DNA of 64,000 nt from Agaribacterium sp. ZY112 (GCF_041346925.1 NZ_CP166840.1:2044501-2108500), one strand, 5' to 3'. Shown: positions 1 through 9,280, counted from the stretch's first letter. Program-made: numbers and translations. Notes: generated from the letters alone by a model not told the origin.

Positions 1-1
1 T

Positions 2-1348
2 GATTCAAGAGTATATGAGTTGCATGGCGACTCTTTAGAGTGCTTAACCAAGGAGCACCGTGTTCACGTTGATGAGGATAAACATTATCTTCAAAGAGCT
101 CTAGGCATGGGGCAGATACTCGACCTTGACTACCTACAGGTAGCCATAAAGGCCGGTAGTACCTTTGTGCTAGTTACAGACGGTATTTATGAGTTCTTAT
201 CCGATGATGATCTCGCAGCTATTTGTAACGAATACGGTGATGACCTCAATAGTGCTGCAGAGAGGATCGTTCAGCGCGCGTACGATAATGGCAGCGATGA
301 TAACTTGAGCTGCCTCATTGCGCGTGTGGAGGCGGTGCCCAACCCTGAAGTTGGTGAAATGTATCATTCTCTTTGTGAGCTTCCTTTCCCTGCTGTACTG
401 CAGGGCCGCGATGAGCTTGACGGCTTTACTGTGGCTAGAGCGTTATATCGAAGCCCGCGCAGTAATGTGTATCTTGCTCTTGATGGTAATTCGGGCAAGC
501 AAGTTGTTATCAAGGTCCCGTCTGTTGAGCAGCAAAATAATCAAGAGTTTCTCGAGCGATTTTTATTTGAAGAGTGGGTGGCACGAAGAATTAATAGTGC
601 GAATGTACTTAAGCCATGTGAAGTTGATAGGCCAAAGACGCATTTTTATATAGCGACAGAGTACATAGAGGGACAAACCCTGACGCAATGGATGATTGAC
701 AACCCTCGGCCAAGCTTGGAGCAAGTGAGGGAAATTGTTGAGCAGATAGCTAAGGGGCTTCGAGCCTTTCATCGCTTGGAAATGCTTCACCAAGATTTAC
801 GGCCAGATAACATAATGATCGATTACGGTGGTACAGTAAAAATAATCGACTTCGGCTCAACTTGGGTGGCGGGGTTGGAGGATAGGTCATCATCCATTAC
901 CCGCTCGGATATATTGGGGACGGCTCAATATACGGCGCCAGAGTACTTCATCGGGGAGTTTGGAACCTCTCTTTCTGATCAGTTTTCGCTTGCTGTGATT
1001 GCTTATCAGATGCTCTCCGGCAGATTACCTTACGGTGCAGATGTCGCTAAAACCCGTACCCGAGCAGCTCAGCGTAGGCTTGTTTATAGAAGTGTGCTTG
1101 ATGATGAGCGCGAGACGCCAGCGTGGGTGGACTTTACCTTAAGGAAGGCGTTAAACCCTAACCCCGAAAAGCGTTATGAGGTTATTAGCGAGTTTATTCG
1201 CGACCTGCGCCACCCAAATAAGGTGTTTCTTAGTCAGGAGCGAGCGCCGCTTATTGAGCGAAACCCCGTGCTGTTTTGGCAGGGGGTGTCGGCTTTGTTG
1301 TTTTTACTTGTTCTATATTTGCAGTTTGGCGCTGATCTTGAGTTTTAG
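2..1348 (+). CDS. Bifunctional PP2C-type phosphatase / Ser-Thr protein kinase, 5' end missing
   Basis: The reading frame is open to the left edge, so the N-terminus lies outside the window. The first roughly 100 residues match the end of a PP2C phosphatase domain (TDGIYEFLSDDDL, then the GSDDNL metal-site motif). A kinase domain follows, with the VVIK lysine, a catalytic loop HQDLRPDN (Gln where Arg is usual), the IIDFGS Mg-binding motif and TAPE. The glycine-rich loop is poor. One membrane span ends the protein (about residues 420-436 counted from the TTG at 20), so the enzyme domains are probably cytoplasmic and membrane-tethered. In pseudomonads this fusion family sits beside nitrate-assimilation genes; that neighbourhood would lie upstream and cannot be seen. 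The stop overlaps the convergent next gene by 4 bp. Confidence 0.88.
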   Translation, partial: DSRVYELHGDSLECLTKEHRVHVDEDKHYLQRALGMGQILDLDYLQVAIKAGSTFVLVTDGIYEFLSDDDLAAICNEYGDDLNSAAERIVQRAYDNGSDDNLSCLIARVEAVPNPEVGEMYHSLCELPFPAVLQGRDELDGFTVARALYRSPRSNVYLALDGNSGKQVVIKVPSVEQQNNQEFLERFLFEEWVARRINSANVLKPCEVDRPKTHFYIATEYIEGQTLTQWMIDNPRPSLEQVREIVEQIAKGLRAFHRLEMLHQDLRPDNIMIDYGGTVKIIDFGSTWVAGLEDRSSSITRSDILGTAQYTAPEYFIGEFGTSLSDQFSLAVIAYQMLSGRLPYGADVAKTRTRAAQRRLVYRSVLDDERETPAWVDFTLRKALNPNPEKRYEVISEFIRDLRHPNKVFLSQERAPLIERNPVLFWQGVSALLFLLVLYLQFGADLEF

Positions 1349-2181
1349 TCGGCAATCGCGCCTTTGGCAATGCCTTCGTACGCCTTGACCTTGTAGCTGC
1401 TGTTTTTATCCGCTAGTTGTAATTGCTGTTGTAAGTGGCTAGCAATTAATTCAACGGTCGATTCGGTATCCATTAAATAGCATTGCGATTTTGGTAGGGA
1501 TAGGCGAAATGGGCCGTGCTGGGCTTGATACTGAAATAAATAGTTTTCGGCAATAAGTGGGTCTTGGCTGCAGTCTTCTTGGGTGCCAATGTAAATGTCT
1601 TTCCAGCGTCTAGCCCAAGCTTGCATTAGATCTGTGGCGGGCTCGCCATTGCGCCAGATTTCTATCTTGGAGCGGTGGCCGTGTGCAATGCGCTGGCAGT
1701 TTCCTAAATGTTTTTTTAGACCGTGGCTGTAGTGATAAAAGGGCCCATTTATTTGTTCTACTTCGAAGCGTAGCTGCAGTTTGATTACCGAGCTTGGGAA
1801 CATGGGTTTTAGCTCTGCTAAGCACCACTGAGCTACATATTCTGGATTAATAGCCGGAACGGGCAATAAAGCATGTGCGCTTGCTGGGGCTTTCGTGAGT
1901 AGTCGGCCTCGTTTGTAGTTCCACTCAAAGCTTTGTAGCTCGCCGTCAATAAGTTTGCCGAGGGCGCTGCTATTAGTTGGTACAAGCAATTTGTGATCGA
2001 GGGTATTATCGAGCCAGTTTCTGATGAGCTTTTTTACCGTGCCAAAGTCGCACACCATGCCTTGTGCATCAAGTTCGCCTTCAAGCTCTATGCTGGCAAG
2101 CCAAGTTTCTCCAACAAGGCCTCGCTGGGCGTCTAGAAAGCTGAAGTCGAGGTTGGTTAATTGATCTACAAAAAGGCGCAT
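1345..2181 (-). CDS. Two-domain 6-pyruvoyltetrahydropterin synthase / QueD-like protein
   Basis: The 278-residue protein is about twice the usual QueD length and reads as two tandem T-fold domains. The first half keeps the substrate-site pattern VCDFG (43-47), LDHKLL (61-66) and an NPEYVAQW helix, but where QueD has HGH it reads VGE. The second half has the zinc/cysteine pattern: H153 in YSHG, C162, and H167/H169 in AHGHR, but no LDH motif. The two halves may therefore complement each other's active sites. QueD proteins act in queuosine or pterin synthesis; the actual reaction here is unknown. It is convergent with the kinase gene and is followed upstream by a divergent NIF3-like gene. Family assignment is by motif only. 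Confidence 0.75.
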   Translation of the reverse strand: MRLFVDQLTNLDFSFLDAQRGLVGETWLASIELEGELDAQGMVCDFGTVKKLIRNWLDNTLDHKLLVPTNSSALGKLIDGELQSFEWNYKRGRLLTKAPASAHALLPVPAINPEYVAQWCLAELKPMFPSSVIKLQLRFEVEQINGPFYHYSHGLKKHLGNCQRIAHGHRSKIEIWRNGEPATDLMQAWARRWKDIYIGTQEDCSQDPLIAENYLFQYQAQHGPFRLSLPKSQCYLMDTESTVELIASHLQQQLQLADKNSSYKVKAYEGIAKGAIAD

Positions 2182-2252
2182 AGTGGCTTAATGGGTACCG
2201 ATTGAATAAGGGGTTCTATAGTAACTCATGAGGCAAGTTTTTAGGTGTTTAG

Positions 2253-2564
2253 ATGTATAAGTTAGTGGTATTTATTCCGGAGCAGCAATTGGAATCTGTA
2301 AAGCAGGCGATGTTTGATGCCGGTGCAGGCAAGCTAGGCAATTACGCTGAGTGTTGTTGGCAGACTAAGGGGCTTGGCCAGTTTCGGCCGTTACCAGGTA
2401 GCCAGCCTCATCTTGGGGAGTTACATGCCCTGCATCAAGTTGACGAGTGGCGTGTTGAGTTGCTTTGTGAGGAGCAAAAGATACAGTCTGTGGTTGATGC
2501 TTTAAAGCGGGCTCATCCGTATGAAGAGCCCGCTTATGATGTTTGTCGCCTTGAACGATATTAG
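2253..2564 (+). CDS. YqfO/NIF3-like small protein (COG3323 type)
   Basis: This 103-residue protein begins YKLVVFIPEQQLESVKQAMF and ends with the hallmark HPYEEPAYDV. That pattern is typical of the CutA-like ferredoxin-fold domain that also occurs inserted in NIF3/YqfO proteins. The stand-alone form is common in gammaproteobacteria and has no firm function, though metal or small-ligand binding is often suggested. The ATG at 2253 is preceded by an AGGT that could serve as ribosome binding site. It is transcribed alone, between two minus-strand genes. Confidence 0.82.
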   Translation: MYKLVVFIPEQQLESVKQAMFDAGAGKLGNYAECCWQTKGLGQFRPLPGSQPHLGELHALHQVDEWRVELLCEEQKIQSVVDALKRAHPYEEPAYDVCRLERY

Positions 2565-2574
2565 GTTTAGGGCT

Positions 2575-2901
2575 TTAAGCTAGGCTGCGTTGGCGATTAA
2601 AACTTAATACAGTGGCCGCCGGTTCGCTTTCTATCGTGCTTGTACCCTCTAAAGCTTGTTGTAGCCCTTGAAGGCTTTCCATCATCATGCGTGAAATTTC
2701 GATGCAGGCGCCCATAGGGTTATTATGGGTTTGACGTTTGGCATCCACTTGGAACTGCAGGCCTCTCAGGCGGCGCTGATACTCTGCCGGGGCGTTGTTG
2801 ATCAGTTCCTCAATATGTTGTTGTCTGATCTGCTCAAGCGCTTCTGGGTCATTTTGCGCAAGTTTTGCCAATTCTTGATGGCTGGGTAATTTAGACTTCA
2901 T
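2575..2901 (-). CDS. DUF3135 domain protein
   Basis: This is a small, soluble, mostly helical protein of 108 residues. Its N-terminal pattern LPSHQELAKLAQNDPEALEQ is characteristic of DUF3135, a family of unknown function found in gammaproteobacteria. I chose the ATG at 2901 over an in-frame TTG at 2916 because GGAG lies 9 nt before the ATG. It stands alone, convergent with the NIF3-like gene 10 bp away. No catalytic motif or membrane segment is visible. Confidence 0.75.
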   Translation of the reverse strand: MKSKLPSHQELAKLAQNDPEALEQIRQQHIEELINNAPAEYQRRLRGLQFQVDAKRQTHNNPMGACIEISRMMMESLQGLQQALEGTSTIESEPAATVLSFNRQRSLA

Positions 2902-3187
2902 GGTGTTCTGCTCCAACTAAATAGCGCCAGCCCTCTGGCGTTAGTAGCTTATCTCCTATATTTGGTATTGCTTATGAAGAAAAGTTTTAGCGTTTGTTTG
3001 AATCTATGCTACCCAAGCCAAAAGCTTGTGTGTAGCACTATAGTTATACGATGTGGGAATAAGCTTGCTTATCAAAAGCTTGCGTAAGGTATTCATGGTG
3101 AATTCGAGGCGTAGTTACGTTTTGCTGTTTTCTCTGCCAGTAAGAAGCAGGCTCTTTATGGTGGGGCAAGGGGGTAAGTGGGCATAA

Positions 3188-3748
3188 ATGAATATAAATA
3201 TAAGGCGTGAGCAAGCTGATGCGGCTGTTCTGTTAGTGCTTGCGCATATAGATTCTTGTGAGTGCATTTTGCTAACCCAGCGCGCTCAGCATTTGCGAGA
3301 GCATGCAGGTGAGGTCGCGTTTCCTGGTGGAAAGCGGGATTGCAGCGACAGTAGTTTGTATCGCACCGCTTTGCGTGAAAGTGAGGAGGAGGTTGGGCTT
3401 GCAGAGCACCAGTTGCGCTATCGTTCAGAACTGAGTATGCAAGCGACAAGAGCCGGAGCTTGTGTTGTGCCTTTTGTGGTTGAGTTGGTGGGGGAGCCCA
3501 ATTTGCAGTTGAATGCCGATGAAATTGCCTCTTCTTTTTGGGCGCCTTTATCTTTATTTGTCGAAGATAGGCGTAGTCATACCGATATTTTTAAGCTTGC
3601 TGGGCAGGAGTATTGGGCGCCGGCTTATTTGTGTCAGGGCTACACCGTTTGGGGGTTTACTGCGCGAGTACTGGTTGATTTTGTGAATACTTACTACGGC
3701 GGGCAGGTACGCCGTCAGCACCATGCGGTGGAGCGGCGTCACTTTTAG
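3188..3748 (+). CDS. nudL: Nudix hydrolase, CoA pyrophosphatase NudL type
   Basis: The 186-residue protein contains the Nudix box in the NudL form: AGEVAFPGGK, then an Asp-rich spacer and ALRESEEEVGL, which supplies the metal-binding glutamates. The preceding LLTQRAQHLREHAGEV segment is the signature of the CoA pyrophosphatase subgroup. These enzymes cleave CoA and related nucleotides to 4'-phosphopantetheine and 3',5'-ADP. Length fits the family. It is convergent with the CorB-like gene. The 270 bp upstream shows no clear promoter or other element to me. Confidence 0.88.
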   Translation: MNINIRREQADAAVLLVLAHIDSCECILLTQRAQHLREHAGEVAFPGGKRDCSDSSLYRTALRESEEEVGLAEHQLRYRSELSMQATRAGACVVPFVVELVGEPNLQLNADEIASSFWAPLSLFVEDRRSHTDIFKLAGQEYWAPAYLCQGYTVWGFTARVLVDFVNTYYGGQVRRQHHAVERRHF

Positions 3749-3772
3749 TTTGTATTTAAGCTTATCCCGTTT

Positions 3773-5074
3773 CTAGCTGGCGGGGTTTTGTGTGCTTGGG
3801 CTTTTTTCATAAACGAGGGCTTTTTCAATACGTGTGTCACTCAGTTCGTCAATTTGAAAGCGGTAATTACCAATCTCAAAACTTACGATGGCTTCGGGAA
3901 TGTTCTCTAAAAATTCAGTGATTAAGCCGTTGAGTGTTTTGGGGCCGTTGGTCGGTAGCTTCCAGCCAAGCTCTCGATTGATGTCTCGCAGCAGTTCCGA
4001 GGCGTCTATACGGAACCAACCATTGCCAACTAGGCTTATAGGTTCTTCTTGCTCTTCTGCAGCATCGGTAACAAAGTCACCAACAATCTCTTCAAGTAGA
4101 TCAGACAGCGTGACAAGTCCTTGCAAATCGCCATATTCGTCAACGACTAGGGCTATACGGGCTTTATTTTTTTGGAAGTTAAGTAGCTGGCGTGATAGTG
4201 GCGTTGACTCTGGAATAAAGTAGGGTTTTGTTAGGTGCTTGAGTATGGCGCGGGTACTGAGCTCTTCACGGCCATCACGTAAAACGCGGCTGATATTGCG
4301 TAGGTGAAGGACACCGATGACATCGTTAATGTCGCCTTTGTAGACCGGAAGTATGGTGTATTCGCTGTCTTGAATTAGGGCTAGGGTCTCTTCTATAGGG
4401 GCTTCTAAATCTATGCCTAGGATTTCGTTGCGTGGAACCAGAATGTCATCAACGCTTGATTTCTCAAGATCCAGTACATTGAGTAGCATGCCTTGGTGAT
4501 GGTCATTAAGCAGTTCGCCGGCCTCATCCACCACGGTGCGCAGCTCTTCAGGGTGGAGGTGGTCTGCCAAGCTGTTATTGCTTGGATCCATGCCAAAGAG
4601 TCTTGAGATGGCGTTAGATATAGCGTTAACCAACAGCACAAATGGGTGCAAAATAGTTAGTAGTGGGCGCAGAATAAAGCTTGCGGGGAAGGCTATTTTT
4701 TCTGGGTAAACCGCTGCAATTGTCTTGGGGGTAACCTCTGCAAAAATCAAAATAGTTAAGGTTAGGGCCATTGGCATGATTACTAGGTTGCCAACCTCCC
4801 AGTCACCAAAAAACTTTTTAGCGATAGCTCCGGCGACTATGGCGGCAAAGATGTTGACTAGATTGTTGCCGATAAGAATAACGCCAATAAGGCGGTCTGT
4901 TCGTTCAAGCAATTTACTGGCCCGAGTTGCACCGCTGTGTTTTTTATTAACAAGGTGGCGCAGGCGATAGCGGTTGAGCGAGACCATGCCCGTTTCGGAG
5001 CTGGAAAAAAATGCTGAACAAAGAATAAGGGCGATAAGAATAACGAACAGCAGTTCGTAAGAAAGGTTGTCCAA
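3773..5074 (-). CDS. corB: CorB/YfjD-type CNNM transporter with CBS and CorC domains
   Basis: Order of domains: an N-terminal membrane domain (DUF21/CNNM, about residues 1-190) with the SSSETGMVSLNR motif, a pair of CBS domains (about 205-335, including VPRNEILGID and VVDEYGDLQGLVT), and a C-terminal CorC/HlyC domain. CNNM proteins are linked to magnesium efflux or Mg homeostasis in the inner membrane. The start is TTG at 5074, supported by AGGA 7 nt upstream; no ATG is better placed. It follows ypjD in the same direction, as in E. coli, where the ypjD-yfjD pair lies next to ffh. Confidence 0.9.
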   Translation of the reverse strand: MDNLSYELLFVILIALILCSAFFSSSETGMVSLNRYRLRHLVNKKHSGATRASKLLERTDRLIGVILIGNNLVNIFAAIVAGAIAKKFFGDWEVGNLVIMPMALTLTILIFAEVTPKTIAAVYPEKIAFPASFILRPLLTILHPFVLLVNAISNAISRLFGMDPSNNSLADHLHPEELRTVVDEAGELLNDHHQGMLLNVLDLEKSSVDDILVPRNEILGIDLEAPIEETLALIQDSEYTILPVYKGDINDVIGVLHLRNISRVLRDGREELSTRAILKHLTKPYFIPESTPLSRQLLNFQKNKARIALVVDEYGDLQGLVTLSDLLEEIVGDFVTDAAEEQEEPISLVGNGWFRIDASELLRDINRELGWKLPTNGPKTLNGLITEFLENIPEAIVSFEIGNYRFQIDELSDTRIEKALVYEKSPSTQNPAS

Positions 5075-5160
5075 GAAGGCGTCCTACAAAAGAGATAGTC
5101 TTAATCTTCGCGTAAAGGGCGAGCTTGCGCAAGTTTGACAGGTGTTAACATGATGAAGTG

Positions 5161-5943
5161 CTAGTTAAGTAGCACTTCAATAACAAACTTACTGCCAAAA
5201 TAGGCCAGCATTAGCATGACAAAGCCTGCGATTAGCCAGCGGATTGCAATTTTTCCACGCCAACCGAGAAAGTGTCTGCCAAAGAGCAAGGTAGCGTAGA
5301 TAAACCAGCTAATGATCGAAAAGAGTGCTTTGTGGCTTAGCTGTTGCGCAAAGAGGTCGTCAAAAAATAAAGCCCCTGTTGCAATGCTTAAGCTCAGTAA
5401 GGCAAAACCGGCCCTGACCAAGTCAAACATCAAGCTTTCCATTGTCTGCAGTGGTGGGAAGACGCCCATAACGTTGCTGGCGTGATGGGCTTTTAGCTGA
5501 CTTTGCTGATAGCTTAAAAGCAGGGCTTGTAGGGTTGCGATCGTTAAGAGGCTGTATGCCACAATAGAGAGTAATATATGGCTGAGCAGGCCTAAACCTA
5601 GGTTTGCATCTAGGGGGGTGCCGGTATAAATAAAGGCTGCGGCTAAGGCTGAGCCACTACCCAGTGGTAGCAATAATACAAATATTTTACTCAGTGGTAG
5701 GCGAATAGAGCTCAGGGCAACCAATATGTTCATTAATACGCACAGTGCTGATGCGATTTGGAAAACGCCGAGCTGGACACCTAGTTCACTGTCTATTTCG
5801 CGCCAGGCTGCCACAAGATGAAAGGCTAAACCCAAAAACAAAAGGGCGTAGAAGGGGGCTCCTGGCTCGAGTTTACTGCGCATTTTTTGCAGTAAAAGTC
5901 CCCAGGCGGCTACGTAGCACGCAATGGTGAGAGCGGTCATCAT
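5161..5943 (-). CDS. ypjD: YpjD inner membrane protein, CcsA/HemX cytochrome c assembly family
   Basis: About 260 residues, almost entirely hydrophobic, with roughly eight membrane helices. The central segment GLLSHILLSIVAYSLLTIA is typical of the CcsA/HemX-like family to which E. coli YpjD belongs. The CcsA relation suggests haem handling, but the function of YpjD itself is not established. The reading frame stays open further upstream, but ATG-ATG at 5943/5940 preceded by AGGGA is the better start and leaves room for the ffh promoter. Its place divergent from ffh and upstream of corB is conserved. Confidence 0.87.
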   Translation of the reverse strand: MMTALTIACYVAAWGLLLQKMRSKLEPGAPFYALLFLGLAFHLVAAWREIDSELGVQLGVFQIASALCVLMNILVALSSIRLPLSKIFVLLLPLGSGSALAAAFIYTGTPLDANLGLGLLSHILLSIVAYSLLTIATLQALLLSYQQSQLKAHHASNVMGVFPPLQTMESLMFDLVRAGFALLSLSIATGALFFDDLFAQQLSHKALFSIISWFIYATLLFGRHFLGWRGKIAIRWLIAGFVMLMLAYFGSKFVIEVLLN

Positions 5944-6020
5944 GGCTTTTCCCTGTGTCTTTTGATCATATCTATGATGATTTTGCTTGCTTTGTTGAGC
6001 AAATCGCAAAGAGTAGGTGC

Positions 6021-6049
6021 TTCACTGTAGCTTGGCAAGCTTATATACT
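6021..6049 (+). promoter_or_regulatory. Putative sigma-70 promoter of ffh
   Basis: TTCACT (-35, 6021-6026), a 17-bp spacer, and TATACT (-10, 6044-6049) lie about 80 bp before the ffh start. The match is 4/6 and 5/6 with ideal spacing. It sits just upstream of the ypjD 5' end, on the opposite strand. Confidence 0.5.
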
Positions 6050-6128
6050 GCGCGCCTTTGTTTGTGTGTCGCAAGTTCTATACTGCGAGCATCGACACCA
6101 ACCGGCTTTTAATAGGCAGTTATTGCTC

Positions 6129-7529
6129 ATGTTTGACAACTTATCGGATCGCCTTAATAAGGCACTGAAAAAAATCAGTGGCCAGGCTCGTATTACGCAC
6201 GACAACGTGCAAGAGACTCTGCGTGAGGTGCGTAAAGCACTATTGGAGGCGGATGTTGCCTTGCCTGTGGTGAAAGAGTTTACCACGCACGTTCGCAAGC
6301 GTGCGGTAGGGCAGGAGGTTAGTCGCGCGCTAAACCCTGGTCAGCAGTTCTTAAAGGTTGTTGAGTCTGAGTTGGTCGCCCTAATGGGCGAGGCGAACGA
6401 AACCCTAAACCTTGCTCAGCAGCCGCCTGCGATTGTGATGATGGCCGGTTTGCAGGGGGCAGGTAAGACTACCACTGTAGCTAAGCTTGCTCGTTTCTTG
6501 AGAGAGAAGCAAAAGAAGAAAGTCATGGTGGTCAGTGCGGATGTCTATCGCCCTGCTGCAATCAAGCAACTTGAGACATTAGCCGCTGAAGTTGAGGTTG
6601 AGTTTTTTCCATCGGATGCGAGCCAGAAGCCGGTTGATATTGCTAATGCCGCTTTGATTCAGGCGAAAAAAGTGGGTGCCGACGTGCTCTTGGTGGATAC
6701 CGCAGGTCGTTTGCATATTGATGACGAGCTGATGAAAGAGATTCAAGACTTGCATAAAGCCTTGAATCCTATTGAAACCCTGTTTGTTATCGATGCGATG
6801 ATTGGTCAGGACGCGGTGAACACGGCTAAGGCCTTTAACGAAGCCTTGCCTTTGACTGGGGTTGTGCTAACTAAGATTGATGGTGATGCCCGTGGTGGTG
6901 CAGCTCTAAGTGTTCGTCATGTAACAGGTAAACCCATTAAGTTCTTGGGCTCTGGTGAAAAAACCGAGGCGCTTGAGCCTTTCCATCCTGACCGTATAGC
7001 GTCTCGTATCTTAGGTATGGGTGATGTACTGACTCTGATTGAAGAGGCAGAGCAGAAGATCGATAAGGTAAAGGCCGAGAAGCTTGTTAAGAAGGTTCAA
7101 AAAGGTCAGAAGTTCGACCTGGAAGATCTGCGAGATCAATTTCAGCAGATGGCCAATATGGGCGGCATGGGTGCCATGCTAGAAAAACTTCCCGGTATGG
7201 GCAATATGGCGCAAATGGCTGAACAGGCGAATGTTGGCAGCCAATTTAAGCAAATGGAAGCCATTATCAACAGTATGACGCCTGCTGAGCGTCGCAATCC
7301 AGATATCCTAACAGGGTCCCGTAAGCGTCGTATTACAGCGGGTTCTGGTACTCAGATTCAAGATTTAAACCGTTTGCTCAAGCAGCATAAGCAAATGGCT
7401 AAGATGATGAAAAAAATGAAAGGCGGCGGCATGGCTAAGATGATGCGTGGCCTAGGCGGTATGATGGGCGGTGGCGGCGGAATGCCTCCCGGTGGAATGC
7501 CTCCTATGGGGGGAGGTTTTCCTCAGTAA
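6129..7529 (+). CDS. ffh: Signal recognition particle protein Ffh (SRP54)
   Basis: Ffh is the GTPase of the signal recognition particle; with 4.5S RNA it brings nascent inner-membrane proteins to FtsY and SecYEG. The 466-residue product has the N domain (MFDNLSDRLNKALK), the G domain with P-loop GLQGAGKTTT, DTAGR and TKIDGDARGG, and a methionine-rich M domain ending in a Gly/Met/Pro tail. The frame is open upstream to 5955, but ATG 6129 gives the conserved N-terminus and follows a plausible promoter. The 4.5S RNA gene is not in the window. rpsP follows after 165 bp, as in many gammaproteobacteria. Confidence 0.98.
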   Translation: MFDNLSDRLNKALKKISGQARITHDNVQETLREVRKALLEADVALPVVKEFTTHVRKRAVGQEVSRALNPGQQFLKVVESELVALMGEANETLNLAQQPPAIVMMAGLQGAGKTTTVAKLARFLREKQKKKVMVVSADVYRPAAIKQLETLAAEVEVEFFPSDASQKPVDIANAALIQAKKVGADVLLVDTAGRLHIDDELMKEIQDLHKALNPIETLFVIDAMIGQDAVNTAKAFNEALPLTGVVLTKIDGDARGGAALSVRHVTGKPIKFLGSGEKTEALEPFHPDRIASRILGMGDVLTLIEEAEQKIDKVKAEKLVKKVQKGQKFDLEDLRDQFQQMANMGGMGAMLEKLPGMGNMAQMAEQANVGSQFKQMEAIINSMTPAERRNPDILTGSRKRRITAGSGTQIQDLNRLLKQHKQMAKMMKKMKGGGMAKMMRGLGGMMGGGGGMPPGGMPPMGGGFPQ

Positions 7530-7575
7530 TTGTTAGCCGCTTGAACGCTTTGTTCAGAAAAAAAGCAAATGGGCC

Positions 7576-7604
7576 TATACAGGCACATAGCTTTACATTA
7601 GAAT
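7576..7604 (+). promoter_or_regulatory. Putative promoter of the rpsP-rimM-trmD-rplS operon
   Basis: TATACA (-35, 7576-7581), a 17-bp spacer and TAGAAT (-10, 7599-7604) lie in the ffh-rpsP gap. The leader downstream contains a GTCC-GCCC-GGAC hairpin at about 7625-7637. The match is moderate and is supported by its position before a ribosomal operon. Confidence 0.45.
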
Positions 7605-7694
7605 ACGCCGCCTTTCGCAGGGTGGTCCGCCCGGACTAAGGGTCTGGGCTGTAAATAAAAAAGACTACTGAAGTTAAATCAGGAATTTGTATAA

Positions 7695-7946
7695 ATGGTT
7701 ACCATTAGATTGGCCCTTGGCGGTTCAAAGAAACGTCCTTTCTATCACGTTAACGTAACTGATAGCCGTAAAGCTCGTAACGGTCGCTATATTGAGCGTC
7801 TAGGTTTCTTCAACCCGGTTGCCCGTGGTCAAGAAGAGCGTCTACGTTTAAATGACGAGCGTATTGCATACTGGGTAGGCCAGGGTGCACAAGTCTCTGA
7901 TCGCGTTAAAAAGTTGATCAAAGACGCAGCTCAAGCTGCTGCTTAA
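7695..7946 (+). CDS. rpsP: 30S ribosomal protein S16
   Basis: This is a primary assembly protein of the 30S body. The 83 residues start [18 protein letters not shown], the conserved S16 N-terminus, followed by [19 protein letters not shown]. Length is as expected. It is the first gene of the conserved rpsP-rimM-trmD-rplS operon, with rimM starting 10 bp downstream, so ribosome assembly and tRNA modification are co-expressed. Confidence 0.98.
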   Translation: MVTIRLALGGSKKRPFYHVNVTDSRKARNGRYIERLGFFNPVARGQEERLRLNDERIAYWVGQGAQVSDRVKKLIKDAAQAAA

Positions 7947-7956
7947 GTTTATTTGA

Positions 7957-8499
7957 GTGGGTGAGGCAAAACTCTCTAGCTGCGTTGGGCGCATTAGTGG
8001 CGTTCATGGCATTAAAGGCTGGGTCAAGGTTAGCTCATTCACTGAACCGCCTGAGAATCTGTTTGATTACAGTCCTTGGCGGATAAAAAGCAAAGGACAG
8101 TGGCGAACGCTTGAGGTTGAGCGCGCTCAGCCCCACAAAGGTGGATGGATAGTCCGCTTGGTTGGTGTTGACGATAGAACTGCTGCCGAAGCTTTTAAGC
8201 TTCATGACATATTTGTAGAGCAAGACCAGTTCGCTGACTTAGATGACGGCGAGTTTTACTGGCATGAATTGATCGGTCTGCGCGTACTAAGCGAGCAGGA
8301 AGATAGTGAACAATTGCTTGATTTTGGTGTCGTGAAAGAGCTGCTTGAAACAGGTGCGAATGATGTACTTGTTATACAGGCAGACGCTCAAAGTATTGAT
8401 GATACTGAACGTTTGGTGCCTTATGTGCCTGATGTTTTTGTAAAAGAAATCGATCTCGAAGCTCGTCGTATTATTGTGCGATGGGGGCGGGATGACTGA
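7957..8499 (+). CDS. rimM: Ribosome maturation factor RimM
   Basis: RimM assists late assembly of the 30S head and binds S19. The 180-residue product has the N-terminal barrel ([16 protein letters not shown]) and the C-terminal PRC-barrel, with [11 protein letters not shown] near the junction and [10 protein letters not shown] near the end. The only sensible start in frame is GTG at 7957, 10 bp after rpsP; a TTG three bases earlier is in another frame and soon stops. Translational coupling to rpsP is likely. The 3' end overlaps the trmD start by 8 bp. Confidence 0.96.
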   Translation: MGEAKLSSCVGRISGVHGIKGWVKVSSFTEPPENLFDYSPWRIKSKGQWRTLEVERAQPHKGGWIVRLVGVDDRTAAEAFKLHDIFVEQDQFADLDDGEFYWHELIGLRVLSEQEDSEQLLDFGVVKELLETGANDVLVIQADAQSIDDTERLVPYVPDVFVKEIDLEARRIIVRWGRDD

Positions 8500-9280
8500 G
8501 GAAGAGAGTCTAGCTCAGCCTGTTTTAGTTAAACCAACTAAAGTTGCTGTTCTAAGTCTGTTTCCTGAAATGTTCGAAGCGCTCAGTGCTTGGGGCATAA
8601 GCAGTCGAGCAATAAGCGATGGTTTGTTGCATTTGAACTGTATCAATCCACGTGATTTCACGACGGATAAGCATCAGACTGTGGATGACCGCCCTTACGG
8701 TGGAGGTCCTGGTATGTTGATGCGCGTTGACCCGCTTGTTAAAGCGGTAGAGGCATCACTCGAGTGGCTTGTTTGCTCTAGGGATGAAGCCCACATCATT
8801 TATATGAGCCCTCAGGGGCAAAAATTTGATGCTAAAGGTGCTGACCAGTTGACGAAACGAACAAATCTTATAGTGATCTGTGGTCGCTATGAGGGAGTCG
8901 ATGAGCGCTTTATTGAAGAGTTTGTCGATGAGGAGTGGTCCATAGGTGACTATGTGCTCAGTGGTGGAGAGCTTCCAGCAATGGTTGTATTAGATGCCCT
9001 GATCCGTAAATTACCTGGCGCTTTGGGTGATATACAAAGTGCAGAGCAAGACTCGTTTGAGGATGGCTTGCTCGATTGTCCTCACTATACTCGGCCTGAA
9101 GTATTTCGTGGGCGAGAGGTTCCGGCGGTATTGCTGTCTGGTAACCATAAGCGAATTCGCCAGTGGCGATTGCAGCAAAGTTTGGGGCGTACGTTATTGC
9201 GTCGGCCTGATTTGCTCGATGCGCTTGAGCTTAGCCAAGAACAAAAGGCTTTGCTTGATGCGTTTAAAAATGAAATTTGA
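8492..9280 (+). CDS. trmD: tRNA (guanine37-N1)-methyltransferase TrmD
   Basis: TrmD methylates G37 next to the anticodon and prevents +1 slippage; it is a homodimeric SPOUT enzyme using S-adenosylmethionine. Seen here: the [11 protein letters not shown]-terminus, [16 protein letters not shown], and the trefoil-knot cofactor loop [10 protein letters not shown] through [12 protein letters not shown] place the start at ATG 8492, preceded by a purine-rich GGGGGCGGG, instead of a TTG at 8474 in the same frame. This gives 262 residues and an 8-bp overlap with rimM, consistent with coupling. Confidence 0.97.
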   Translation: MTEEESLAQPVLVKPTKVAVLSLFPEMFEALSAWGISSRAISDGLLHLNCINPRDFTTDKHQTVDDRPYGGGPGMLMRVDPLVKAVEASLEWLVCSRDEAHIIYMSPQGQKFDAKGADQLTKRTNLIVICGRYEGVDERFIEEFVDEEWSIGDYVLSGGELPAMVVLDALIRKLPGALGDIQSAEQDSFEDGLLDCPHYTRPEVFRGREVPAVLLSGNHKRIRQWRLQQSLGRTLLRRPDLLDALELSQEQKALLDAFKNEI

